A stretch of DNA of 17,181 nucleotides from Thiobacillus sp. (GTDB lineage Bacteria; Pseudomonadota; Gammaproteobacteria; Burkholderiales; Thiobacillaceae), in the NCBI RefSeq assembly GCF_024708915.1, contig NZ_JANJXQ010000056.1, forward strand, positions 1 to 17,181, in the 5' to 3' direction. Shown piece by piece: positions 1 through 6,115 of the stretch. The translations under genes were made by a program, and so were the position numbers. Within the stretch, counting starts at the first letter, position 1; each line of letters opens with the position of its first letter. The notes under the pieces were generated by a model. That model saw only the letters and a list, made by a program, of their open reading frames with translations. It had not been told where the DNA came from and made no database searches.

Positions 1-1242
1 CAACTGCCGCTTCATCAGTTCCAGCAGACGCTCGCTGTCCTCGGGCGTGGACATGTCGGCGGCGGCGAGCAGGGTTTTCAGCGACTGCAGGATATTCTTC
101 ACGTCGTGCGTCAGCCGCGCGCCGGTGTCGTGGATCGCCTGACTGTAGGCCTGCTCGCGCAGGGTCTGTTCGCGCACCTTGGCGGCGTAGAAATAGCCCA
201 GCAGCTGCGACAGCAGCCGCACATGCAGCGCCAGCGCCGGAGTGAGCGGACGCGCGGATTGCCAGTTGAGGCTCAAGCCATGAAACGCATGGCTGACGGC
301 GTGTTCGGCGGGCTCGCCGAAACTGCCTTCGCCGCGTGCCGCCTGCCAGCTTCCGCCGCGGATCCAGGTCAGTTCGTGCAGGTCGGCCAGCGCATCACGC
401 ACGAAGGATTCCGGATCGCGCTCGCGCTCGGCCAGCGTCGCCAGGCGTTGCGCCCAGCCCTCGAACGGCAGCCCCACCGACAGCAGATAACGCGAAGTGA
501 GCTGCCCCAGTCCGGCAAACCCGGCACGCGGATTCCACAGCCACGACAAGGTCAGCAGCAGCGCCGCCATCCCCAGCAGGGTCTGCACCAGCGCCCACGC
601 ATAACTCACCCCCGCCACCGCCACCACGGCAAATACGCCCAGCGCCATCACCATGATGAGCAGCGACAGCATCAGGCCGTAGATGAAATCGAGCGTCGAC
701 GAGGCGCCGCGCTGGCGGCTGACCGGCAGGAACAGGATCACCAGCGGCAGCAGCGGCAAGCCGTAGCGCACCGCGGCTTGCAGCGCATCCGGCAGCCCGG
801 CGCCGCCCAGGCTTTGCGGCAGCACCCAGGCCAGCAGCAGCGCCAGCAAATAGGCCAGCGCGAGCAGGTAGGCCAGCCGCTGGCTGCGCGCGTTTTGCGA
901 CGCCGCCACCGCGCCCACCAGCCCCGCCAGAATCGCCAGCCACAGCGCCATCACCCAGGTGCCGTCGACCAGCACCAGCAGCGCCGCCATGGCGAACACC
1001 GGCAGCGCGAGGCGCGGCTCGATGCGCGCCTCGCTGCGCACCAGCGGCTGCCACAGTAGGAACAGCCCGTAATGCGCCAGCAGGAAGGCGCGCGTCACCG
1101 CCGCTTCGGCGTCGAACACCACGGCGGCGTGCAGCGCCAGCAGCATCAGCGCCAGCCAGCGCCCAGGCGCCACCCGCGTGAAAAAACCGACCAGCGCGGC
1201 CAACCCGGCCTGCCGCGGCCTATTCTCAGCGGACTCGGTCAT
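1..1242 (-). CDS. Membrane sensor histidine kinase, C-terminus cut by window edge
   Basis: An open frame of 414 codons reads leftwards from the ATG at 1242 and leaves the window without a stop, so only the N-terminal part is present. Residues about 28-235 form seven or eight hydrophobic segments, a large membrane sensor region. A soluble linker (about 255-355, possibly GAF-like) follows, then a helical dimerisation segment with the phospho-acceptor motif LTHDVKNILQSL and its histidine at residue 379. The HDxKN type of H-box is the one I associate with PrsK-like kinases, whose partner PrsR is a sigma-54 activator; that link is inference. The ATPase domain would lie beyond position 1. The gene is divergent from a pilin-like gene with a sigma-54 promoter. 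No strong ribosome binding site is seen; 1242 is chosen because the frame has no better start upstream. The ligand and the cognate regulator are unknown. Confidence 0.85.
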   Translation of the reverse strand, partial: MTESAENRPRQAGLAALVGFFTRVAPGRWLALMLLALHAAVVFDAEAAVTRAFLLAHYGLFLLWQPLVRSEARIEPRLALPVFAMAALLVLVDGTWVMALWLAILAGLVGAVAASQNARSQRLAYLLALAYLLALLLAWVLPQSLGGAGLPDALQAAVRYGLPLLPLVILFLPVSRQRGASSTLDFIYGLMLSLLIMVMALGVFAVVAVAGVSYAWALVQTLLGMAALLLTLSWLWNPRAGFAGLGQLTSRYLLSVGLPFEGWAQRLATLAERERDPESFVRDALADLHELTWIRGGSWQAARGEGSFGEPAEHAVSHAFHGLSLNWQSARPLTPALALHVRLLSQLLGYFYAAKVREQTLREQAYSQAIHDTGARLTHDVKNILQSLKTLLAAADMSTPEDSERLLELMKRQL

Positions 1243-1338
1243 ATCAGGCCACGACGCGGGAAATTCAGCATGACACTGCTATCGGCAATCCATCGGGGAA
1301 ATGCAGTCCGGCTGCGGCTATGCGCAATAAAAATCTGA

Positions 1339-1348
1339 CGGAATTCCG
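1339..1348. promoter_or_regulatory. Palindrome CGGAATTCCG, candidate activator (UAS) site
   Basis: This is a perfect 10-base palindrome about 125 bases upstream of the predicted sigma-54 transcription start at 1471. That is the usual distance range for enhancer sites of sigma-54 activators. A shorter dyad, GCAGTCCGGCTGC (1303-1315), lies further up. Assignment as an activator site rests on position and symmetry only, and the palindrome could equally serve the divergent kinase gene. Confidence 0.3.
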
Positions 1349-1416
1349 GCGAGCGCGTCGTATTTTCATCAATCCAGGCCGGGGCAATGCACATTTAATC
1401 TCGTTTTTTTATTTTA

Positions 1417-1429
1417 AATCAATCAATTA
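1417..1429 (+). promoter_or_regulatory. IHF binding site, perfect consensus
   Basis: AATCAATCAATTA matches WATCAANNNNTTR at every specified position. It is preceded by an A/T-rich tract (1404-1416), as strong IHF sites often are. It lies between the candidate activator palindrome and the -24/-12 promoter, centred about 48 bases upstream of the predicted start. There IHF would bend DNA so that the activator can touch the sigma-54 holoenzyme. Confidence 0.6.
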
Positions 1430-1444
1430 TGAACATCGATTCGG

Positions 1445-1460
1445 TGGCATGCATTTTGCA
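1445..1460 (+). promoter_or_regulatory. Sigma-54 (-24/-12) promoter of the pilin-like gene
   Basis: TGGCATGCATTTTGCA fits the sigma-54 consensus TGGCAYRNNNNTTGCW at all specified positions, with GG at 1446-1447, exactly ten bases, then GC at 1458-1459. The predicted start is near 1471. This gives a leader of about 30 bases that contains a GGAG ribosome site at 1488-1491 ahead of the ATG at 1501. The promoter also rules out the longer in-frame start at 1429, which would lie upstream of it. Confidence 0.8.
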
Positions 1461-1500
1461 AAAAAGCACGTCAGGCAATAACACAACGGAGCCTTCCACC

Positions 1501-2169
1501 ATGCCGCAGCCCCACTTCCCGCAGCGCCAGTCGGGTTTCACCCTGATCGAGATCGCCATCGTGCTGGTCATCATCGGCCTGCTGCTCGGCGGCATTCTAA
1601 AGGGCCAGGAGTTGATCACCAGCGCCCGGGTCAAGAACATCATTGCCCAGATTGACGGCACCAAAGCCGCGTTCTTTGGTTTTCAGGACCGGTATCGTGC
1701 CTTGCCGGGCGATTTCAGCGCCGCCGCCACGCAGATCGCCGGCGCCGCTCAGAACGGGAACGGCGACGGGGTCATCAGTACCTCAGAATCGATCGCTGTG
1801 TGGGACCACCTTTCGCATGCCGGCTTCATCAATGGCACCTACGTTTACAACGCGACGGAAAGCGCGGCCACCACACCCAATAATCCTTATGGTGCCCGCA
1901 TTCAACTGATCAATGACGACACGTACGCTGATACAGGCACGGCGACGTCCCGGCTGAACCTCAAGACCGGCCCCCAAATCCCGGCGGCCATCCTGGCCGA
2001 AATCGACCGCAAGATCGACGACGGCAACGCGCTTCGAGGCAGCATGCGCTTCTCGGTCTACGCTGCCGGCGGCACAGCACCGACCGCCGCCAACTGCTAC
2101 AACACCACTACCGGCGAATGGTCCGGCGGCAGCGGCGAAACCAACTGCGGGGCTGCCATCCTCTTCTAA
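1501..2169 (+). CDS. Type IV pilin-like / pseudopilin protein
   Basis: A 222-residue protein with a class III prepilin signal: a 12-residue leader ending QSG, cleavage before Phe13, then FTLIE with Glu at mature position 5, and a hydrophobic helix to about residue 34. A prepilin peptidase should cut and methylate it, and it should enter a type IV pilus or type II secretion pseudopilus. The C-terminal part has LPGD, an NGNGDG stretch (residues 85-90) that may bind a metal, and two cysteines (199, 216) that could form the terminal disulfide loop of pilins. The start at 1501 is set by GGAG at 1488-1491 and by the sigma-54 promoter. No other pilus gene is nearby, so it is an orphan subunit; family members I recall are annotated only as prepilin-type cleavage/methylation proteins. 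Base composition looks somewhat less GC-rich than the neighbours. Its exact role is unknown. Confidence 0.88.
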   Translation: MPQPHFPQRQSGFTLIEIAIVLVIIGLLLGGILKGQELITSARVKNIIAQIDGTKAAFFGFQDRYRALPGDFSAAATQIAGAAQNGNGDGVISTSESIAVWDHLSHAGFINGTYVYNATESAATTPNNPYGARIQLINDDTYADTGTATSRLNLKTGPQIPAAILAEIDRKIDDGNALRGSMRFSVYAAGGTAPTAANCYNTTTGEWSGGSGETNCGAAILF

Positions 2170-2171
2170 CC

Positions 2172-2541
2172 CTACAGCACCCTGAATTCCGCTGTCGCCA
2201 CCCTGGATCCGGGTATCGGCCGGGGATCCACCCCCTTGATCCCCTGGCGCCGGATCGCCACCACTTCCGCCAGCAACCCGTCCAGCGCCAAGTCTTCCAG
2301 GCTGCGCCCCACCGCGGCCGAGCCCGGCGTAACCAGCATGGTATGCAGGCGCGGCAGGCTGAATTCCAGGCCGATGGAAAACATCAGAAACACCACGCCG
2401 AACTCGGCCAGGCAACGCTCTTCCTCGCTGTCCGGAATCCATCCCGGCGCGAACGGGCCGATGGCGATTCCGTTCACCAGGTAGCCGAGCATGGTCGGCA
2501 GCCGCAAGCAGGATCAGCACGAGCTGGAGGCTGCTATGCAT
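2172..2541 (-). pseudogene. Remnant of CPA2/Kef-type K+/H+ antiporter gene
   Basis: The minus strand carries three pieces of one antiporter. From the ATG at 2541 it reads MHSSLQLVLILLAA, the usual N-terminus. The frame then shifts near 2505, with about a dozen residues missing, and continues LRLPTMLGYLVNGIAIGPF and on through the first conserved membrane segments to about 2330. It then jumps directly to GRSLEDLALDGLLAEVVAIR, which resembles the C-terminal RCK_C (TrkA_C) domain, and ends at the TAG at 2172-2174. Nearly all of the transport domain and the NAD-binding domain are gone. Intact relatives are around 550-650 residues, and as I recall the gene sits divergent from kdsD in other betaproteobacteria. 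This therefore appears to be a deletion scar of the ancestral gene in place. It converges on the pilin-like gene with a 2-base gap. Confidence 0.75.
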
Positions 2542-2626
2542 ACGATCTTTCATGGGCTTCAGCCCATAGTAAAGTCGCCCCCCTGCCCGGCATCAAGGAA
2601 AGCGCGGTCGGAAAGGCAGGCTTTAG

Positions 2627-2632
2627 TATACT
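2627..2632 (+). promoter_or_regulatory. Candidate -10 element of the kdsD operon
   Basis: TATACT lies eight bases before the kdsD ATG, in a gap with no ribosome site. Initiation seven to nine bases downstream would put the transcript start at or next to the start codon, giving a leaderless or nearly leaderless message. No good -35 hexamer is seen at 17 bases. Confidence 0.4.
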
Positions 2633-2640
2633 TGCCGACC

Positions 2641-3627
2641 ATGCACCCCCACTCCACTTCCCCCGAACATTTGCTGGTACTGGCGCGCCAGGTACTCGAC
2701 ATCGAAGCCGCCGCGCTGCGCGCCGTGTCCGACCGTCTCGACGCCGGCTTTGCCGACGCCGTGCAGCTGATCCTGGCGTGCAGCGGCCGCGTGGTGGTGT
2801 CGGGGATGGGCAAATCGGGGCACATCGGCAGCAAGATCGCCGCCACCCTGGCGTCCACCGGCACCCCCGCCTTTTTCATGCACCCGGGCGAAGCCAGCCA
2901 CGGCGACCTTGGCATGATCGCGCCCAACGACGTGGTGCTGGCGCTGTCGAATTCGGGCGAGAGCAACGAAATCGTCAGCATCGTGCCGCTCATCAAGCGG
3001 CGCGGCGCCAAACTCATTGCGATGACCGGCAACCCCGGCTCGACCATGGCGCGCGAGGCCGATGTGCATCTCAATGCCGGCGTCGACAAGGAAGCCTGCC
3101 CGCTCAACCTGGCGCCCACCGCCAGCACCACCGCGGCGCTGGCACTGGGCGACGCGCTGGCGGTGGCATTGCTCGACGCGCGCGGCTTCTCGGCCGACGA
3201 TTTTGCGCGCACCCACCCCGGCGGCAGCCTGGGGCGGCGGCTGCTCATCCATGTGCACGACGTCATGCACACAGGCGACGCGCTGCCGAAGATCGACAGC
3301 GCCGCATCGCTCAAGCTCGCCCTGCTCGAAATGACGCAAAAAGGGCTCGGCATGACCGCCGTGGTCGACGCTGCCGGCAAGGTGGCGGGGGTATTCACCG
3401 ACGGCGACCTGCGACGGGCCCTGGAGCACGCGCTCGATCTGCAGCAGGCGCAGGTGGTCGACCTGATGACCCGAAACCCCAAGACAATCCGTGCGGACGA
3501 ACTCGCCGTGGCGGCGGTAGAAAAAATGGAAACGCTGAAAATCAACGGCCTGCTGGTGGTCGACGCCGACAACACGCTGGTGGGCGCGCTCAACATGCAC
3601 GACCTGCTGAAAGCGGGGGTGGTTTGA
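2641..3627 (+). CDS. kdsD: D-arabinose 5-phosphate isomerase
   Basis: KdsD interconverts D-ribulose 5-phosphate and D-arabinose 5-phosphate, the first committed step towards Kdo of the LPS inner core; it is cytoplasmic. The 328-residue product has the length of E. coli KdsD. Its SIS sugar-isomerase domain covers about residues 40-170, with GMGKSGHIG (55-63), HPGEASHGDLG (81-91) and APTASTT (158-164). HPGGSLG follows at 192-198, and then two CBS domains (about 205-260 and 275-325). The ATG at 2641 is preferred to the upstream in-frame ATGs, because those extend the protein into non-conserved sequence and lie before the candidate -10. No Shine-Dalgarno is visible. It is the first gene of the Kdo/Lpt block, and its TGA overlaps the kdsC ATG. 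Confidence 0.95.
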   Translation: MHPHSTSPEHLLVLARQVLDIEAAALRAVSDRLDAGFADAVQLILACSGRVVVSGMGKSGHIGSKIAATLASTGTPAFFMHPGEASHGDLGMIAPNDVVLALSNSGESNEIVSIVPLIKRRGAKLIAMTGNPGSTMAREADVHLNAGVDKEACPLNLAPTASTTAALALGDALAVALLDARGFSADDFARTHPGGSLGRRLLIHVHDVMHTGDALPKIDSAASLKLALLEMTQKGLGMTAVVDAAGKVAGVFTDGDLRRALEHALDLQQAQVVDLMTRNPKTIRADELAVAAVEKMETLKINGLLVVDADNTLVGALNMHDLLKAGVV

Positions 3628-4169
3628 TGGCTGCCGACGGGATGAATGCGGCGCTGATCGCCCGCGCACGGAAAATCAGGCTGATCGCATTCGACGTCGA
3701 TGGCGTGATGACCGACGGCACCCTGTTCCTGGCCGACGACGGACAGGAATACAAAGGCTTCAATTCGCTCGACGGCCACGGCTTGAAAATGCTCAAGAGC
3801 AGCGGCGTCGAGCTTGCCATCATCACTGGACGCAGTTCGCGGGTGGTGGAACACCGCGCCAGGAATCTCGGCATCGAGATCGTCCATCAGGGCGCGCACG
3901 ACAAGCTGGCGGTCTATGAAACGCTGTGCCGCGAACTCGGCATCGCCTGCGAAACCACCGCCTACATGGGCGACGACGTCGTCGATCTGCCGGTGATGCG
4001 GCGCGCCGGCCTGGCGATCACCGTGCCCGCAGCGCCCGATCTGGTCAAGGCGCACAGTCACCTGGTCACCACCCGCGAAGCCGGGCGCGGCGCGGTGCGC
4101 GAAGCCTGCGAGCTCCTGATGCGCGCGCAGGGCACGCTGGACGCGGTGCTGGCACCTTATCTGAAATGA
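3627..4169 (+). CDS. kdsC: 3-deoxy-D-manno-octulosonate 8-phosphate phosphatase
   Basis: KdsC removes phosphate from Kdo-8-phosphate to release Kdo, the sugar that is then activated by KdsB for lipid A core assembly. The 180-residue protein is a short HAD-family phosphatase without a cap domain: DVDGVMTDG with the nucleophile Asp23 and Asp25, ITGRS (66-70, motif II), Lys93 (motif III) and MGDDVVDLP with Asp116/Asp117 (motif IV). The ATG at 3627 overlaps the kdsD stop by one base, and a GGGGGT stretch at 3615-3620 can serve as ribosome site. A second ATG at 3642 is possible and would remove five non-conserved residues. Translational coupling to kdsD is likely. Confidence 0.95.
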   Translation: MAADGMNAALIARARKIRLIAFDVDGVMTDGTLFLADDGQEYKGFNSLDGHGLKMLKSSGVELAIITGRSSRVVEHRARNLGIEIVHQGAHDKLAVYETLCRELGIACETTAYMGDDVVDLPVMRRAGLAITVPAAPDLVKAHSHLVTTREAGRGAVREACELLMRAQGTLDAVLAPYLK

Positions 4170-4203
4170 CGCACCGTGCACGCGCCGCCGGTTCGAGGGC
4201 GAT

Positions 4204-4776
4204 ATGATCGCGCGGGGGTCGTTATGGCTTCCGCTGGCCATGTTGCTGCTGCTGGCTGCGCTCAGTTTCTGGATCGAGCGTTCGGTGGAACTGCCGGACA
4301 GCGACACTCCGTCGACCCAGACCGATCCCGAAGGCATCATGGAAAACTTCGATGCGCTGCGCACCGACCTGGCAGGCAACCCCCACTATCGCTTGTCCGC
4401 CAGGAAGCTCAAGCATTATTCCGGCAGCAAACGCACCGAACTGGAGTCGCCCCGCTTCATCCAGCTGGGCGTGCAGGCCGGCGAAGTGAGCGCAGAGGCG
4501 CGCGAGGCCACGGTCTCGCCCGACGGCCACGAGGTGGACCTGCGCGGCAACGTCATCGTGGAACGCGCCGCCCGCCCGGGACAATCCGCCATGTTGCTGC
4601 GCACCGAACGGCTGCTGGTTTTTCCCGAACGCGACCAGCTGCGCGCGCCGGGCGCGGTGGACATTCGCGATGCCACCTCGAACTTGCGCGCCAGCGCCAT
4701 GGAATACGACGCCAGGCAACGCGTCATCAAACTGACAGGACGGGTGCAGGCCCGTTATATTTCCGGAAAAAGCTAA
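4204..4776 (+). CDS. lptC: LPS export ABC transporter periplasmic protein LptC
   Basis: LptC is the inner-membrane-anchored periplasmic component that receives LPS from LptB2FG and hands it to LptA. The 190-residue protein has one N-terminal membrane segment (about 6-25) followed by a beta-rich periplasmic region. This region contains MENFDALRTDLAGNPHYRL (from about residue 46), typical of the beta-jellyroll, and a repeated strand pattern with conserved glycines. The length agrees with the family (about 190). The gene lies 34 bases after kdsC and 16 bases before lptA. A GAGGG at 4195-4199 may be the ribosome site, although the four-base spacing is short. Sequence similarity in LptC is normally weak, so context carries part of the call. 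Confidence 0.92.
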   Translation: MIARGSLWLPLAMLLLLAALSFWIERSVELPDSDTPSTQTDPEGIMENFDALRTDLAGNPHYRLSARKLKHYSGSKRTELESPRFIQLGVQAGEVSAEAREATVSPDGHEVDLRGNVIVERAARPGQSAMLLRTERLLVFPERDQLRAPGAVDIRDATSNLRASAMEYDARQRVIKLTGRVQARYISGKS

Positions 4777-4792
4777 GAGCTGAGTTGACGCC

Positions 4793-5326
4793 ATGCAAAC
4801 ATTGAAAACAGGAGTTTATGCGGTTCTGTGCGCCGTCCTGCTGATCTCGCCCGCCCACGCCGAGAAAGCCGACCGCGACAAGCCGGTCAACCTCGAGGCC
4901 GACACGGTCACCCTCGACGACATCAAGAAAATCAGCGTCTACCAGGGCAATGTGATCCTGAGCCAGGGCACGCTGATGCTGCGAGCCGACCGTGTGCAGG
5001 TGACGCAGAATGCCGGCGGGCTCGACAAGATCAGCGCCGTCGGCCGCCCCGTGGCGTTCCGCCAGAAGCTCGACGGCCGCGATGAATTCATCGAGGGATT
5101 TTCCGATCGCATCGAGTTCGACAGCGCCAGCAGCCAGCTCGAACTGATCGGCCAGGCCCGCTTGCGGCGTGACGGCGACGAACTGCGCGGCGCGCAGATC
5201 TCCTACAACGCCGACACCGAGTTCTACAAGGTCGTCGGCCAGCCCGGCGCCCAGACCCCGAGCGGCCGCGTGCGCGCCGTGATCCGCCCGAAACCGCGCG
5301 CCGAGCAGCCCGCCGCCAAGCCATGA
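4793..5326 (+). CDS. lptA: LPS transport periplasmic protein LptA
   Basis: LptA forms the periplasmic bridge that carries LPS from LptC to LptD/E in the outer membrane. The 177-residue precursor has a Sec signal peptide with a hydrophobic core at about residues 8-19 and a likely cut after AHA at residue 23. The OstA/LptA beta-jellyroll then starts with PVNLEADTVTLDD and continues with regularly spaced strands such as VYQGNVILSQG and LRADRV. The last 20 residues are rich in Pro, Arg and Ala and look disordered. The stop overlaps the lptB start as ATGA, so the two are probably translationally coupled. Confidence 0.94.
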   Translation: MQTLKTGVYAVLCAVLLISPAHAEKADRDKPVNLEADTVTLDDIKKISVYQGNVILSQGTLMLRADRVQVTQNAGGLDKISAVGRPVAFRQKLDGRDEFIEGFSDRIEFDSASSQLELIGQARLRRDGDELRGAQISYNADTEFYKVVGQPGAQTPSGRVRAVIRPKPRAEQPAAKP

Positions 5327-6045
5327 GCCGAATTTCCGCCCAAGGCCTGCGCAAGACGTATGGCAAACGCACCGTGGTGCACGACGTCTCCTTCGAGGTC
5401 GAAAGCGGCGAAGTGGTCGGCCTGCTCGGCCCCAATGGCGCCGGCAAGACCACCTGCTTCTACATGGTGGTCGGACTGGTCGCAGCCGATGGCGGCAGCG
5501 TGCAGATGGACACCCACGACCTCACCCACATGGCGATCCACCAGCGCGCGCGGCTGGGGTTGTCCTACCTGCCGCAGGAGCCGTCGATATTCCGCAAGAT
5601 GACGGTGGAGGAAAACATCCGCGCCATTCTGGAACTCAAGCCTTACAGCAAGGACGAGCGCGACGAGCATCTCAACAATCTGCTCGAGGATCTGCACATC
5701 GAACATCTGCGCGATGCCGCCGCGGTCAGCCTGTCCGGCGGCGAGCGCCGCCGCGTCGAAATCGCCCGCGCGCTGGCGATCAACCCGCGCTTCGTTCTCC
5801 TCGACGAGCCCTTCGCCGGGGTCGACCCCATCGCCGTGATCGATATCCAGAAGCTGGTGCATTTCCTGATCGAGCGCGACATCGGCGTGCTCATCACCGA
5901 CCACAACGTGCGCGAAACCCTCGGCATCTGCGACCGCGCCTACATCATCAACGAAGGCCGCGTGCTGATCGCCGGCACACCCGACCTCCTCATCCAGGAC
6001 GACAACGCGCGCAAGGTCTATCTGGGTGAAAATTTCCGCCTGTAG
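5323..6045 (+). CDS. lptB: LPS export ABC transporter ATP-binding protein LptB
   Basis: LptB is the cytoplasmic ATPase dimer that powers LPS extraction by LptFG. The 240-residue protein, the usual length, shows every ABC motif: Walker A GPNGAGKT (36-43), a Q-loop at PQEPSIF (84-90), the signature LSGGE (137-141), Walker B VLLDEP with Glu162, and the H-loop His194. LptB-specific features include CFYMVVGLV after Walker A and the C-terminal GENFRL. The ATG overlaps the lptA stop by four bases. lptF and lptG are not in the window, as is normal. A 70-base gap with its own regulatory signals separates lptB from rpoN. Confidence 0.98.
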   Translation: MSRISAQGLRKTYGKRTVVHDVSFEVESGEVVGLLGPNGAGKTTCFYMVVGLVAADGGSVQMDTHDLTHMAIHQRARLGLSYLPQEPSIFRKMTVEENIRAILELKPYSKDERDEHLNNLLEDLHIEHLRDAAAVSLSGGERRRVEIARALAINPRFVLLDEPFAGVDPIAVIDIQKLVHFLIERDIGVLITDHNVRETLGICDRAYIINEGRVLIAGTPDLLIQDDNARKVYLGENFRL

Positions 6046-6086
6046 GCGCGACCTGCACTGCGGAACGCGGTACACTCGGCTCAAGT

Positions 6087-6102
6087 CGGCACGATTTTTG
6101 CC
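6087..6102 (+). promoter_or_regulatory. Sigma-54 -24/-12 motif in front of rpoN
   Basis: CGGCACGATTTTTGCC has GG at 6088-6089, ten bases, then GC at 6100-6101, and matches the core GGCACG-N4-TTGC exactly. Only the outermost bases differ from TGGCACGNNNNTTGCW. The predicted start (about 6113) falls three bases before the rpoN ATG. A weak sigma-70 -10, TACACT (6071-6076), lies just upstream, so sigma-54 holoenzyme bound here would cover the transcript start of that promoter. It could be an autoregulatory site or a true promoter. Confidence 0.55.
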
Positions 6103-6115
6103 GTAGTCGAGACTC

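Noticed and set aside
106..1059. 317-codon plus-strand open frame
   Set aside because: It is antisense to the histidine kinase, rich in Arg/Gln/His and without domain features; a frame shadow of GC-rich coding DNA. The 219-codon minus frame at 395-1054 is likewise a shadow in the wrong frame.
1429..1500. Longer pilin start at ATG 1429
   Set aside because: It overlaps the IHF site, lies upstream of the sigma-54 promoter and gives an atypical 36-residue leader; ATG 1501 has a ribosome site and a normal 12-residue prepilin leader.
2118..3626. Plus-strand frame fused upstream of kdsC (683 codons in all)
   Set aside because: Only the part from 3627 has KdsC features; the rest is the kdsD region read in a wrong frame.
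2559..4379. 606-codon minus-strand open frame opposite kdsD-kdsC
   Set aside because: Low-complexity Ser/Ala/Arg composition with no motif; the plus strand has two fully conserved enzymes here.
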